Shown piece by piece: positions 1-56,376 of a stretch of DNA of 64,000 bases. The first letter of the stretch is position 1. Each line of letters opens with the position of its first letter. The translations under genes were made by a program, and so were the position numbers. Source of the DNA: Erinaceus europaeus (Eukaryota; Chordata; Mammalia; Eulipotyphla; Erinaceidae); assembly GCF_950295315.1 (NCBI RefSeq), contig NC_080164.1, forward strand, positions 9,534,002 through 9,598,001, written 5' to 3'. The notes beneath the pieces were generated by a model. The model was not told where the DNA came from. It did not search any database and saw only the letters and a program-made list of their open reading frames with translations.

Positions 1-146
1 TTTGCTGTGTTCTGAGAAAAGCGGACATACCTGTAAGGATAAGACTTCCATTACAGAGAAGACTGTGATCACTAATCAGTGGGTTAGAGCATACACTTTT
101 TGAGAATCCTCATAAAGCAGCTACTAATGTTTCCTTTAATATATGA

Positions 147-180
<34 letters not shown>

Positions 181-2622
181 AGAGCGCAGCAATATCCCCT
201 TCTCAATCCTAGCACAAAATCCTTGGGCTAGCCAAATTACATGGTGAGAACAACACTTTTTAGTCACATCTGAGAAATAAAAAAAGTCAGTGAACAAATT
301 CAACTATCAAGAACGACTCTTTAGATGTGGGATTTGCAGTCACTAAGGTAACAGCTCCTCACTCTAAAGTGTGTGTCGTGGTTGAGACTCTAGGATTGCA
401 ATGGCAGCACAGCCCATAACAACACACTTTCAGATCATGTTTTGGGGCTGGGGAACAGCTCAGTGGGTAGAGGCTGTGCCTTCCTTGCACGAGAGGCCTT
501 GGGTTCTGAGCCCCAGCACCAAAGACAGAAGCAGGTGGGGCTCCGTGGAGGGTGGCGTCAATGCTCAGAAGTAGCCCCCTTTCCTAAGACTATACAGGTT
601 GGGTTGGGGGACTCAGCAGGACAACACAAGCGTGAGTCTTGGGTTCGGTTTCAATGCCACGATAGATAAATGAAAAGAACTGAGTTCGTTTAATCCTGCT
701 GAAATCTATCTTTCTCACATTCCTTTAGTCTATCTATTTTAGGGGCATGGCTTATAATGTACTTACATGCTAGGCCCTGTATATGATTTCAGAATCACTA
801 AGTATGAGTATGCTGTGACATGGCCGTGACTAGGACTTTGGGACTGAGTAGCGCACAGCTGAGGTGAACTGTGAGAATACAATGATCATTCAGCTGACAT
901 CAGGCCGAGGGCGCCGGTAAACCAAGTCATCTCACCTCCAGCTGCCCGGAAGTCTGGCCCTTTTTCCCAGGCTCCTTCTCTTCCTAAGCTCTCCATGCCG
1001 GCTTGGCTTCCCCAGGGCCCACCGTGGCCGCTCCTCCCAGGACGGGCACACGTAGGGCTGAGGTCTGGTAATGAAATTAGGGACTCGTGGGCCTGGCCTA
1101 GTCTTACCCCTGCTGATAACTGCTTATTGTGCCGCACCTAAAATAGACCGTCCTGTACTGCCGTACCACCGCCATGTAGTAAACCTTGATTGTTTCAGAC
1201 CCGATACAAGCAGCTGCCTCCCCATGAAGTCTTTTTATATTTTAATTACAACGGGTCTATATGAAGGTATATGTTCAAAATCTGGAAATCCCCCATTTGG
1301 AAAAGAAGTACGAGAGTGAGTGAGAGTCGGACTAATGAGACATGACACATGAGAGGAACGTGAAATCACAGTACCAGGGACAGGGAAGAGCCAAAAGAAA
1401 AAGCAAAAGGTATTTATTTACCTTTTATATGTTTCAAGAGGGTCACTGGAAATGAAAATGGTCAAGCAGGGAATATAATCATTAAATACTCATGGCCTAA
1501 TTCTCAAAGGAAATGTCCTTCTCAGTGAATCGGCCCTTGGCACACAAATAGCTCCCCTGTCTCATGTGTAACAGTAGGGACGCTGTCAACTTAAAGAAAA
1601 GGATGAATCTAGGATTCATAAAGTTCAAACGGATAAAAATGCATTCAGTCAGAGCCATCAAATGACGGCTTTCACCTGAATAGCAAATACAGAATACTGT
1701 GTGCTCAAGGAGCCCCAGAAGTTGTTTTGAAGAGTATGTCCTTACATGGTCAACAAGAAGGATAAGCAGCAGAGTAAGTAATCAGACAGAGACTGGAGCC
1801 GGCCAACGTGCTCGTGAAAAAAAGAACAGCACAGCACAGCACAGGTGAAGAAGACATCTGGTCAATAAGGGTACAAGAAACGGAACAGGTCAAGCTCTAA
1901 ATCCAGTGGAAATTAAAAGACTAGCCAAGTCAGAGAACAAGCACAAATTCTGAAAGAGCACTCTTGTGTTCAAACTACTTAGGAAACGCTTTCTAGCAGG
2001 CAGACAGTTCTCCTGGTGCTAGACTGGGCGTGTGTGTTCTGCACACACATTCTCAACAGCCAAGCACAACAAACACGGCTCCCCCCAGGCAGCAGTTCAG
2101 TCCAAACTGAAAGTTCAATTCAATCCAAAACAATCATTTTATTATTACTTAATTATATTCAATATTATTCAAAATAATAATTCAAAAATTGCTTTGAAGA
2201 TTATTTTAGTGGGACAGTTTGCAAGTAACACTGCTTCAAGCCTAGCCCTTACCACACTGAAACAGGCTTAGTGCTACAGTATCTCTCTCTCTTTCTTTCT
2301 CTCTTCCTCCCTCCTCCTTCCCTCCCACCCTCTTTTTAAGTGAAAAAGTCCAAAGTGGTAAACACCAGTGACAACAGAGGGAAATAAAAGACTTATCTTC
2401 TTAATGATATTTTGATTAGGCTACTATTCAAATTCACAAACACAAAAGCTCCAGTTGGTGTTGAAAAACACTGAAGTTACAGGAAAATTCAGAGCCTGAA
2501 ACTGAGCTAATATGAGCCACAAGTAGAAAATCAAAATACAACTTCCTGGAATTCCAAAGAGTAGGTTCCTCAAAAATCCACACCTGAATATCTGTAAAGT
2601 ATCAGGGTAAGAAATAACATGG
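1..2622. other. WDR35 intron 16, mostly unannotated
   Basis: No exon or clear gene seen on either strand. It holds a GA microsatellite (about 146-184) and a short tRNA-like SINE fragment near 444-530, then AT-rich sequence with no recognised element. Confidence 0.6.
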
Positions 2623-2623
2623 T

Positions 2624-2930
2624 GGGAGTCGGGCTGTAGCGCAGCGGGTTAAGCGCAGGTGGTGCAAAGCACAAGGACCGGCATAAGGATCCCAGTTCGA
2701 ACCCCGGCTCCCCACCTGCAGGGGAGTCGCTTCACAGGCGGTGAAGCAGGTCTGCAGGTGTCTATCTTTCTCTCCTCCTCTCTGTCTTCCCCTCCTCTCT
2801 CCATTTCTCTCTGTCCTATCCAACAACGACAACAATAATAATAACTACAACAATAAAAAAAACAGCAAGGGCAACAAAAGGGAATAAATAAAATAAAATA
2901 AATATTAAAAAAAATTAAAAAAAAAAAAAA
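2624..2930 (+). mobile_element. ERI-type SINE, full length
   Basis: tRNA-like head with GTAGCGCAGCGGGTTAAG (A box) and GGTTCGAACCCC-like B box, CT-rich body, (CAA/TAA)-rich tail. Flanks GAAATAACATGG and GAAAGAACATGG form the target-site duplication. Confidence 0.93.
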
Positions 2931-2962
2931 GAAAGAACATGGTTTAGGGAGAAACAGAATAC

Positions 2963-2999
<37 letters not shown>

Positions 3000-3262
3000 A
3001 GGAACCGAAGGATAAGAGGGCTTAGAGAAAAGAAAGTCAGTGGGCAAAGCAAATTCAAAATCACATGTTTTTTGGTTAGACTGTTATAAGTGATTCTGAT
3101 AGAGGCCTTTTTAACTATGGTAAGAAAAAAGAAAATAAAACATACAATTAGTGATTGTAGTTCCATCTTTTAAAGAGAACAGATAAGGGTTTAGAAAGTG
3201 TAAGGAGAGAGGAGAATATTAAACAGATGAGTAGCATTCCCACTTAAAGTCCAAATACATAC

Positions 3263-3993
3263 ATTTTTTTCCTTCAGGATTATTGCTGGGGCTCTAATCC
3301 ACTGCTCCTAGAGGCTATTTTTTTTTTCCCTTTTTGTTGCCCTTGTTATTACTGTTGTTATTGCTACTGGATAGGACAGAGAGAAATCTGTTGGTATGCA
3401 TGAGACCCCTTCTGTTTCATTTGGTTTAAATCCCCCCTGCTTAACACTATTCTATTTACATAACCACTGCATTCTATTTACATAACCACTGTTAACAAGC
3501 ACCACCCTCCCTCCAGGGCATTGGTGGTTCAGTGATAGGATTCTCGCCTGCTCCGCCCCCCTCCTTGTCACACTCTGATTTTCACCAGTCACTTTTCTCT
3601 CCACCCTCTCTATGTCACATCCTGTTTCCACCCTACTTGGCAAGTATATATAAAGATAGCATTGTGAGTTTTAGGGTACTTGAGTTTAGCTTAGCTCGGC
3701 TTAGATTGCGCTGTGTCCTGCATGAATAAAGAGATACTGCCTACAGCTCAACCATGAGTCCCTGGTCGTCTGTTACCCGCCCGTGAAGCCAGCCCAGCGA
3801 AAACAACAGAAATCAAGAGAGGAGGGGAAGACAGAGAGGGGGAGAAAAAGACAGACACCTGCAGACCTGCTTCACCGCTTGTGAAGCGACTCCCCTGCAG
3901 GTGGGGAGCCAGGGGCTCAAACCAGAATCCTTCCGCCGGTCCTTGGGCTTTGTGCCACGTGTGCTTCACCAGCTGCGCCACCACCCAGCTCCC
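3263..3993 (-). mobile_element. ERI-type SINE split by the solo LTR
   Basis: Tail and body up to 3388 and the rest from 3809 form one minus-strand SINE, ending at the head CACCACCCAGCTCCC. The LTR at 3389-3808 interrupts it. Confidence 0.88.
3389..3808 (+). mobile_element. Solo LTR, class II-like, inserted in a SINE
   Basis: 420 bp from TGTTGG to ACAACA, with a TATATAAA box near 3644 and AATAAA near 3724. It is flanked by the 6-bp duplication GAAATC at 3383-3388 and 3809-3814. A 6-bp duplication fits class II (ERVK-like) elements. No internal retroviral genes are present. Same family as 36251-36653 and related to 21482-21925. Confidence 0.92.
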
Positions 3994-4138
3994 TCAAATA
4001 TTTTAAGAGAAATGTGTTTTATTTCTGAAACTCATGCAGCCAACCCAACAAACCTCTGGGAGAAACAATGGGGAAATACACAGGGACTGGCAGGTGGCTC
4101 ACACTCAAGGCAGTTAATGTTCATCCCGAGTTTTTTAC

Positions 4139-50010
<45,872 letters not shown>

Positions 50011-50037
50011 CCTGGGCAGCGCGGGGCTGCGGACCCC

Positions 50038-50045
50038 TGACGTCA
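50038..50045. promoter_or_regulatory. CRE (CREB/ATF site)
   Basis: TGACGTCA, a perfect palindromic CRE, sits 28 bp upstream of the WDR35 start codon, so it is close to or just downstream of the transcription start. Confidence 0.65.
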
Positions 50046-50107
50046 AGAGCGACCCCAGGAAACGTCCCCCAGACCGACCGCCGGAAACCAGGCGCGGGGA
50101 AGCTCTC

Positions 50108-50121
50108 GTTGCCCGGGCAAC
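50108..50121. promoter_or_regulatory. X-box (RFX binding site), perfect palindrome
   Basis: GTTGCCCGGGCAAC is a perfect 14-bp palindrome matching the RFX consensus GTTGCC-N2-GGCAAC. It lies about 98-111 bp upstream of the WDR35 ATG, the usual place for X-boxes in ciliary genes. The site is seen directly; RFX control is inferred. Confidence 0.85.
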
Positions 50122-50136
50122 CTCGGCGGCACGGCC

Positions 50137-50180
50137 GCTTCCGGGGCGCGCAGGGACACTTCCGGCGTCGCGCTGCTTCC
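50137..50180. promoter_or_regulatory. Cluster of ETS-type sites
   Basis: Three CTTCCGG copies (complement CCGGAAG) occur near 50138, 50158 and 50174, the ELK/GABPA type usual in housekeeping CpG-island promoters. A further GCCGGAAA lies near 50080. Confidence 0.6.
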
Positions 50181-50188
50181 GGGGCGCC

Positions 50189-50202
50189 GTGCGCCTGCGC
50201 GG
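50189..50202. promoter_or_regulatory. NRF1-like site
   Basis: TGCGCCTGCGCG is one base from the palindromic NRF1 consensus TGCGCATGCGCA. It is next to the ETS cluster. Confidence 0.45.
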
Positions 50203-50414
50203 ACCTGGCGCTGTCGGGGGCTGCGGGCGGCGCTGCAGGGCGCGTGGCGCCTCGGGGGCCTCAGTCGGTTTCGCCCGCGGCTTTCGGGGGGTCCGCCCTG
50301 CCTTGTGGCCGCGCCTCCGCGCGGAAGGTTCGGGTCTCGATGGCGGGGTGCGCTGTGAGCCGCCGAGCCCCTAAAGGCGCCGGGCGCCGTGGGCTGAACA
50401 GAGCAGCGAACAGG

Positions 50415-50812
50415 GGCCGGGCGGCGGCGCAGCGGGTTAGGCGCACGTGGCACGAAGCGCAGGGACCGGCGGGAGGACCCCGGTTCGAGCCCCCGGCTCC
50501 CCACCTGCAGGGGAGTCGCTTCACAGGCGGTGAAGCAGGTCTGCAGGTGTCTCTCTTTCTCTCTCCCTCTCTGTCTTCCCTCCTCTCCATTTCCCTCTGT
50601 CCTATACAACAACGACGACATCAATAACAACAACAGTAATAACTACAATAATAACTGTTCTAGCAACATAGTGCAGACACGGAGCCCCAGCCTTTAAGAA
50701 GGAAGGAAGGAAGAAGGAAGGAAGGAAGGAAGGAAGGAAGGAAGGAAGGAAGGAAGGAAGGAAGGAAGGAGAGAAAGAAAAAAGAAAAGAAAGAAGAGAA
50801 GAGAAAAGCAAA
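50415..50812 (+). mobile_element. SINE inside the WDR35 CpG island, with GGAA tail
   Basis: Head GGCCGGGCGGCGGCGCAGCG keeps an unusual number of CpGs compared with other copies. Body and CAA tail, then ACGGAGCCCCAGCC and (GGAA)n (50699-50770). It lies 405 bp upstream of the WDR35 ATG. Confidence 0.9.
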
Positions 50813-51259
50813 GCAGGCCAAGCTGGTGGTCGGAGAGGACACGTGGTGTGAGCTCTGCAGGGCCACCAGGTTCCTAAAGCTACCGTGATGCTGTTGTAAA
50901 TGACGTCTAGATAAATTACTTGTCAAGGCAAAAAAGATAAGGCGTGGAAGCCAGGCATTTATTCTTTAGCAAAGGGCGTGCGGCCAACAGCGGCCGTCAA
51001 GCATCAGCAGTCCCCCTCACCCTCCTCCCACCTTTTACACCTGGTGCAGAACTGACTCCTCCACCCCCGGGCTGGGCTTCAGAGCTCGCAGTCTCCCTAA
51101 ATAAGGGAGAGAGGAAGAGAGTCGGGGGTCTCTGCTGGAGGATTAGCCAGCACCGCCAGGAGCGGACCTAGAGAATGCGAAACTACTGGCCACAGGTGCT
51201 CATAAAGCACAGTTTATCAGAAGAATGTTTGTACTAACCGGTTGTATTCATGCTCTTTT

Positions 51260-51630
51260 TGAAGAGAAGAGCTAACCATCTCTCACAATGACAACCAGGC
51301 CTCCCTGGACAGACAACCCCACCAATGCATCCTGGAGCTCCGCTTCCCCAGAGCCCTGCCCCACCAGGGAAAGAGAGAGACAGGCTGGGAGTATGGATCC
51401 ACCTGCCAACGCCCATGTTCGCGGGGAAGCAATTACAGAAGCCAGACCTTCCACCTTCTGCATCCCACAGTGACCCTGGGTCCATACTCCCAGATGGTTA
51501 AAGAATAGGAAAGCTATCAGGGGGGGAGGGGGTAGTTGGATGAGCTCTGGTGGTGGGAACTGTGCGGAAATGTACCCCTCTTATTCTGTAATCTCAATAT
51601 TTCCATTTTATCAATAAATTTTTTTTAAAA
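51260..51630 (+). mobile_element. Unclassified retroposon, second 3' type
   Basis: CAGGCCTCCCTGGACAGACA, AAGCAATTACAGAAGCCAGA, GGTGGTGGGAACTGTGCGGA and A-run; pair of 31830-32310. Confidence 0.6.
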
Positions 51631-51725
51631 AGCTAATATAAGGGTTTACAACACAAACCTTCACTTGAGACTTGGAGAACCCAGTGGAACAGTCTGGGGG
51701 ATAGGAATTTCCTTTACTCCTTGGG

Positions 51726-51736
51726 TTCCAGAGTGT

Positions 51737-51787
<51 letters not shown>
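51726..51787. repeat. (GT)n microsatellite, intergenic
   Basis: About 30 GT units, interrupted once (GTCTGT) at the left. Confidence 0.95.
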
Positions 51788-51788
<1 letters not shown>

Positions 51789-51889
51789 TCAATAGTGGGT
51801 CACAACACTGTGAGGTGACAGTGTCTGGTTCCACGCCGCACCCACTGCCAGAGTTGTGTGTCCTCACCCTCCCACTTGCCAAAGATCAC

Positions 51890-52395
51890 ACCAGAGTTCT
51901 CACAAGTTTTACAGCTTGCTTGCTTCTGCTTTGTAGTTTGCAAGTATCAGTTCTCTGGATTCCACGTATGAGTGAAGCCTTCTGGCAGTTGTCTTTCATC
52001 TCACACTTCTTTAAGCATCATCACCTCCAGTTCCATCCACTTTATCCCAATGGAGACAGTATCATCTATTTTGATCGCAGAGTAGTATTCCATTCCATGG
52101 AATATATATCCCATCACTTCTTTACCCAGTCGTCTGTTGATGGGCATTTAGGCTGCTTCCACGCTTTGGCTATTGTGAATAACGCAGCTATGAACACAGG
52201 TGTGCATATGTCTCCTCTAGTTAGTGTTTGTCCACTAGATAAATGCCCAACAGTGGTATTGCTGGATCATAAATTACTTCCATGTTTATTTGTTTAAGGA
52301 CTCTCCACACAGTCTTCCAAAGGGGCTGCCCCAATTTGCACCCCCACCAGCAATATAGCAGACTTCCCTTTCCTCCACCAGTTGTGCAAACCGTC
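51890..52395 (-). mobile_element. Older L1 fragment, ORF2 C-terminus
   Basis: Minus strand encodes GSLLYCWWGCKLGQPLW and YDPAIPLLGIY with stops elsewhere. On plus: GGGCATTTAGGCTGCTTCCA. Diverged more than the L1 at 40634. Confidence 0.8.
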
Positions 52396-52559
52396 CCCTG
52401 AGCCTTTGAGACTTGGAGAAGCCTCTGAAACAGTTGGGGAATAGGAATTGTGTTGTTGATTCCATTGGTCCTAGCACTTTTCAGCAACTCAGTTAAACTG
52501 GCAAAAATCCAAGAGGCCCAGTTGGCATCTAGCTGCCTTTGGGACATAGGGTTCCATTT

Positions 52560-53144
52560 TTAAATAACCGGGGTCTTTGGTTCATCTTCTGCCAGCCACC
52601 CCTCAGGTGTCCACTGTCCTATGCTCTTTTCTTTTTCTGACTTATTTCCACTACTTGTTGTTTTCCTTTGAGTGTTTGGAGAGTCACAGAGCCCTGAAAT
52701 GTTAACATTAGGGCTGACACGCCCATGAAATGAAGACTCGCACAGTGTTGATTTATCTCCGGTTTTCCCTTTTAAGATAACTCCCAGCCAACATGTAATG
52801 CCGCATGTCTTTTCTCCATCGGTAGCTCCTTGTACGCACATGCTGTCCCCATCTAAAGCACAGGTTCTTTCTTGTTAACAGAAGTCTGTTGCCTTGCCCA
52901 ACACACTCACATTGCGTTTCTATAAAATCTGAACTGCAAAGAAAAGCGAGTCTTCCTTCGATCCTGCAATGTCCTTACGCCAGTGCCCCAGCAACAGGGG
53001 AGCTCATAAGCTGTTTGCTGTCCAACAGAGTATGTGTCTCTGAGCCTTGCTTCTCTGTGTTGGGGGGGGGGGGGCTGCCCTCATCTCTGTCTACTGTACT
53101 CAGCCAATACAAAGCAAGTCTCCCTCCATTTTTTTCCAGCAAGT
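52560..53144. other. Intergenic, unassigned
   Basis: Between an L1 fragment and a SINE; an 11-G run near 53060. No gene seen. Confidence 0.5.
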
Positions 53145-53410
53145 CAGGAAGTACCGCAGCAGATTAAGCACAGATGGTGCAAAGTGCAAGGACAGGCATA
53201 AGAATCCCAGTTCAAGCCCCCCAGGCTCCCCACCTGCAGGGCAGTCGCTTCACAGGTGGTGAAGCAAGTCTGCAGGTGTCTTTCTCTCCCCCTCTCTGTC
53301 TTCCCCTCCTCTCTCCATTTCTCTCTGTCCTATCCAACAACAACAGCAATAACAACAATAATAACTACAAAATAAAACAAGGGCAACAAAAGGGAATAAA
53401 TTTTTTTTAA
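53145..53410 (+). mobile_element. ERI-type SINE
   Basis: Head GTACCGCAGCAGATTAAGCA, CT body, CAA/TAA tail ending AAGGGAATAAATTTTTTT. Confidence 0.9.
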
Positions 53411-53504
53411 AAAGAATTTTTTCCAAACTGGAGCCCCAACCCTAACCCCATTTAGATATTTGTTTTCAAAATCTGTGTGTGTGTGTTCAACACTAAATGG
53501 TACT

Positions 53505-53636
53505 TTTTTGTTATTATTACCAGAACACTGCTCAGCTCTGGCTTATGACAGTGCTGGGAATTGAGCCTAGGACCTCAGAACCTCAGGCATGAGGGTCTTT
53601 TTGCATAACCATTATGCTATCTCCCCAGCCCTCATA
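53505..53636 (-). mobile_element. Short SINE, third head type
   Basis: Minus-strand CAGAACACTGCTCAGCTCTG to ATTATGCTATCTCCCCAGCC. Confidence 0.82.
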
Positions 53637-53945
53637 CTGTATACACATTTGTTCTCTGCCCCAATCTGTAAATTCATAGAATTTGTTGGCACCTTCTCAG
53701 TGACGTCCCTTCTTGGACTCAGGAAAGAAATGAAGATTATCTGAGCCAGAGGACTCCAATCAACTGACAAAATTTTAAACACGATTAGTTGAAGCTGGTC
53801 TGATGGTCACTGGCTCAAACAATCATTTCTCCTTAAATACTTTTCCCTAGTTCTTGTAGGTGAGTATCATTTCTCCATAGCATATATAGTGCTGGTTCTG
53901 TTCAGTCTGGAAGGTAATACTGCTCTGTCCTGCCCTTTAAGTGAC

Positions 53946-54519
53946 TGTTACAGAGCTAGAATTAAACCACCATCCACTGCAAGGAAGCTAAAGATGTTTA
54001 TTTACAAATTCGAATCCGGGCCAAGTGGCAACTGTCAGCAGTCTACCAGCTCGACCCTGAACAAGGCTCAAGCCACACAATTTATAGGATTTCTGAATAC
54101 ACTCAGGGAGGGGGAATATGCAAAACTAGAATTCTAATACACACTCAATAGCATTTTGCAGAAAACACAGGATCCAATCATTTCAAACATTGCCATGCCC
54201 TAAGCAACCTATAAGAATTGTCTAATTTCAAGTCTTTATGCAAAATAGGGTCATCACACTTTCTCGTTGTCTGCCAAGACCACCTGGTCATCAGCTCCCT
54301 CGACCTTGAGCAAGTGGTTGGGTTTCAAGGACTTGGTTAAGCTAGCTATTCTCTTTAAGACAAACAACAGGTGGCTTACATCTTGGGGTGTGGGTTTTGT
54401 CTAGCCTCTTATTTCATGAGAGATACAGGAATTTTCCACTGCAAGCAGAAAAGCAATTATACTTACAACTCATGCTTAGGACTTTACTTAAAGCAATTCT
54501 AAAGTTACTGCTTCTAACA
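53946..54519 (-). mobile_element. Solo LTR with 5-bp target-site duplication (ERVL-like?)
   Basis: 574 bp starting TGTTACAG and ending TTCTAACA, flanked by GTGAC at 53941-53945 and 54520-54524. On the minus strand it begins TGTTAGAAG and has AATAAA near 54000. The 5-bp duplication suggests class III; the family is not recognised. Intergenic. Confidence 0.8.
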
Positions 54520-54756
54520 GTGACATGTTCCAACAAACTGCTTTGATGCATTGTTCACTTCTCCCCTTTCAAGTCTTGGAGTGTTTCTGAGTTTATATCG
54601 GTAGGTTAGATTTATTGATACTTTTCAAATGCTATGTTAATATATTATCTCATCCAATTTTATTTATTTAGTTTGCCACCGAGGTTATCTCTGGGGTCTA
54701 CATCTGCATGATGTCAGAGATTCCAGAAAGCCCCCGCCCCACTTCCATTTATTTCT

Positions 54757-55218
54757 CTTTTTTTTAAAGATTTTTAAAATATTTATTTATTTATTCCCTT
54801 TTGTTGCCCTTGTTTTATTGTTGTAGTTATTGTTGTTGTTGGATAGGACAGAGAGAAATGGAGAGAGGAGGGGAAGACAGAGAAGAGGAGAGAAAGACAG
54901 ACACCTGCAGACCTGTTTCACCACATGTAAAAAGACTCCCCTACAGGTGGGGAGCCGGGGGCTCAAACCGGATCCTTAGGCCGGTCCTTGCGCTTTGCGC
55001 CATCTACGCTTAACCCCTTAACCCGCTGCGCTACCACCTGACAGGAGAGACAGAGAAGAGAAAGGCAAAGAGGAAGAAAGCACCAGTCCACTGCTCAAGG
55101 CTAGTGAAGCTTCCCCACAAGCATGACTCCCATGACAGCTCCCATGCTGTCCAGGGACCTGGGTCCCCACAAATGGTGAAGTGTGTGCTCTGCTGAATGA
55201 TCCATCTCTCAGCCCCTT
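54757..55218 (-). mobile_element. Two adjoining minus-strand SINEs
   Basis: 54757-55043 is an ERI-type copy; a second, diverged SINE follows at about 55044-55218 (GCACCAGTCCACTGCTCAAG to TGATCCATCTCTCAGCCCC). Confidence 0.82.
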
Positions 55219-55299
55219 TTCATTTTAGATCATTTTTTTAATTCCCTCTCCCACAACATTTTGGGTTAAAGTCTTTTTAAAAAATGAAGTTACATTTTT

Positions 55300-56320
55300 A
55301 AACTCAGGAGATTACATTTAAATTATAGAAAGGTCGCAATGCCTGTCCATTGAGAAGAAACTGCTGTAGATACAAATAATTGTTCATTCCGTCTGGCTTA
55401 AGGAAACATATTAATAGGCAAAGGTTTTTATTACCAAAAACTGACAATATTATATAAGCAAAACAACTTTTTATTATACTAAAGACAATGTAAACCAAAA
55501 AGAATTGAACCGTATACAACATAATGACTGTTTTCTTCTAAAAGTGATAAAGTTTAAAGCAAAAAAAAAAAAGTCATGTTTCATAAGTGGAAAAGACAAC
55601 ATAAGCATTTGTGACTTCTTATAAATTGTTTATAAGTATATAATTGATTATCTGCTAAAGTAAATATAAAATTTCTCTACATAAAAAATGTCATAGCACT
55701 CTTAATTCACAACTAGACTTTTAAGTTGCATGTTGCTAACATTTGAATAAATTTTAAATGGCATGTGATGTTCACGTCATCTGTTTTAATTATTTTCAGT
55801 TGCTGTTTTAAACCCTCTGCTCACAGCTTCAATAGTACTCTGGCAGAGATGAGCAAGACAGCAGAAAGCTTTAACTCTAAATTCATCTCAGATTTATTCT
55901 ATGAACTCTTTTTCATGTGTAAATACTTTGTACAGTTTACACTCCGTTAATTAGATAGCTTATCCTGTTGACAGAAAATAAGTTCTCATTGCAAAATAGG
56001 GTATCTTACTAGTATAAACACTTAAAAATCAAATGGGTGAATTAGTAAGTAGAGAAAGGAATATTAAACTTTTCACTTTGTTTCCTACAGCCATTTCACA
56101 ATTATGGCTTAGAAATACTAAGATGCGCTCTTAATAAGGATCTGGGCGCTTAGCTCGTAGGAAAATGCTCGTTTCTTCATAGGATATTCATGGTATTTAT
56201 CCAGCAGTATCTAAGTGTTTGTAGTGACGAACTATAAGCAGGAACACGGTAGCAAGAGTGAATGGACTAGTAAATGAACCAAGCTCTCCCTATTTGAAAA
56301 AGGTGAGATTTCAAAGCACT
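55300..56320 (-). other. MATN3: Probable MATN3 3' UTR
   Basis: Non-repetitive AT-rich sequence downstream of the stop, without ORFs. AATAAA signals on the minus strand (TTTATT on plus) occur at 55893-55898, 55470-55475 and 55427-55432. The last two are the better candidates for the end, since they leave a UTR of about 0.9 kb. Confidence 0.55.
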
Positions 56321-56376
56321 TTAGTGATGGCTTTGTCCAGATTCATGTTCTTGCAACTTCTCCAAAATGCCGTCCA
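56321..56376 (-). CDS. MATN3: MATN3 terminal exon, coding part with stop
   Basis: Encodes (L)[17 protein letters not shown] and TAA (complement at 56321-56323). It starts after an AC acceptor. The heptad pattern I-L-L continues the coiled coil of the previous exon. Confidence 0.95.

Noticed and set aside
1..4138. WDR35 exon 17
   Set aside because: No stretch on the minus strand resembles the expected continuation after LDPE; the exon is presumably further left.
50415..50520. Possible tRNA gene in the CpG island
   Set aside because: A and B boxes are present, but the rest cannot fold as a tRNA and continues into a SINE body and tail.
51660..52440. Imperfect direct repeat GAGACTTGGAGAA near 51667 and 52409 as a target-site duplication of the L1
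   Set aside because: The similarity extends over about 50 diverged bases, too long for a duplication of this type; more likely two copies of an older repeat.
53440..53455. CCCTAACCC telomere-like motif
   Set aside because: A single copy, which is expected by chance.
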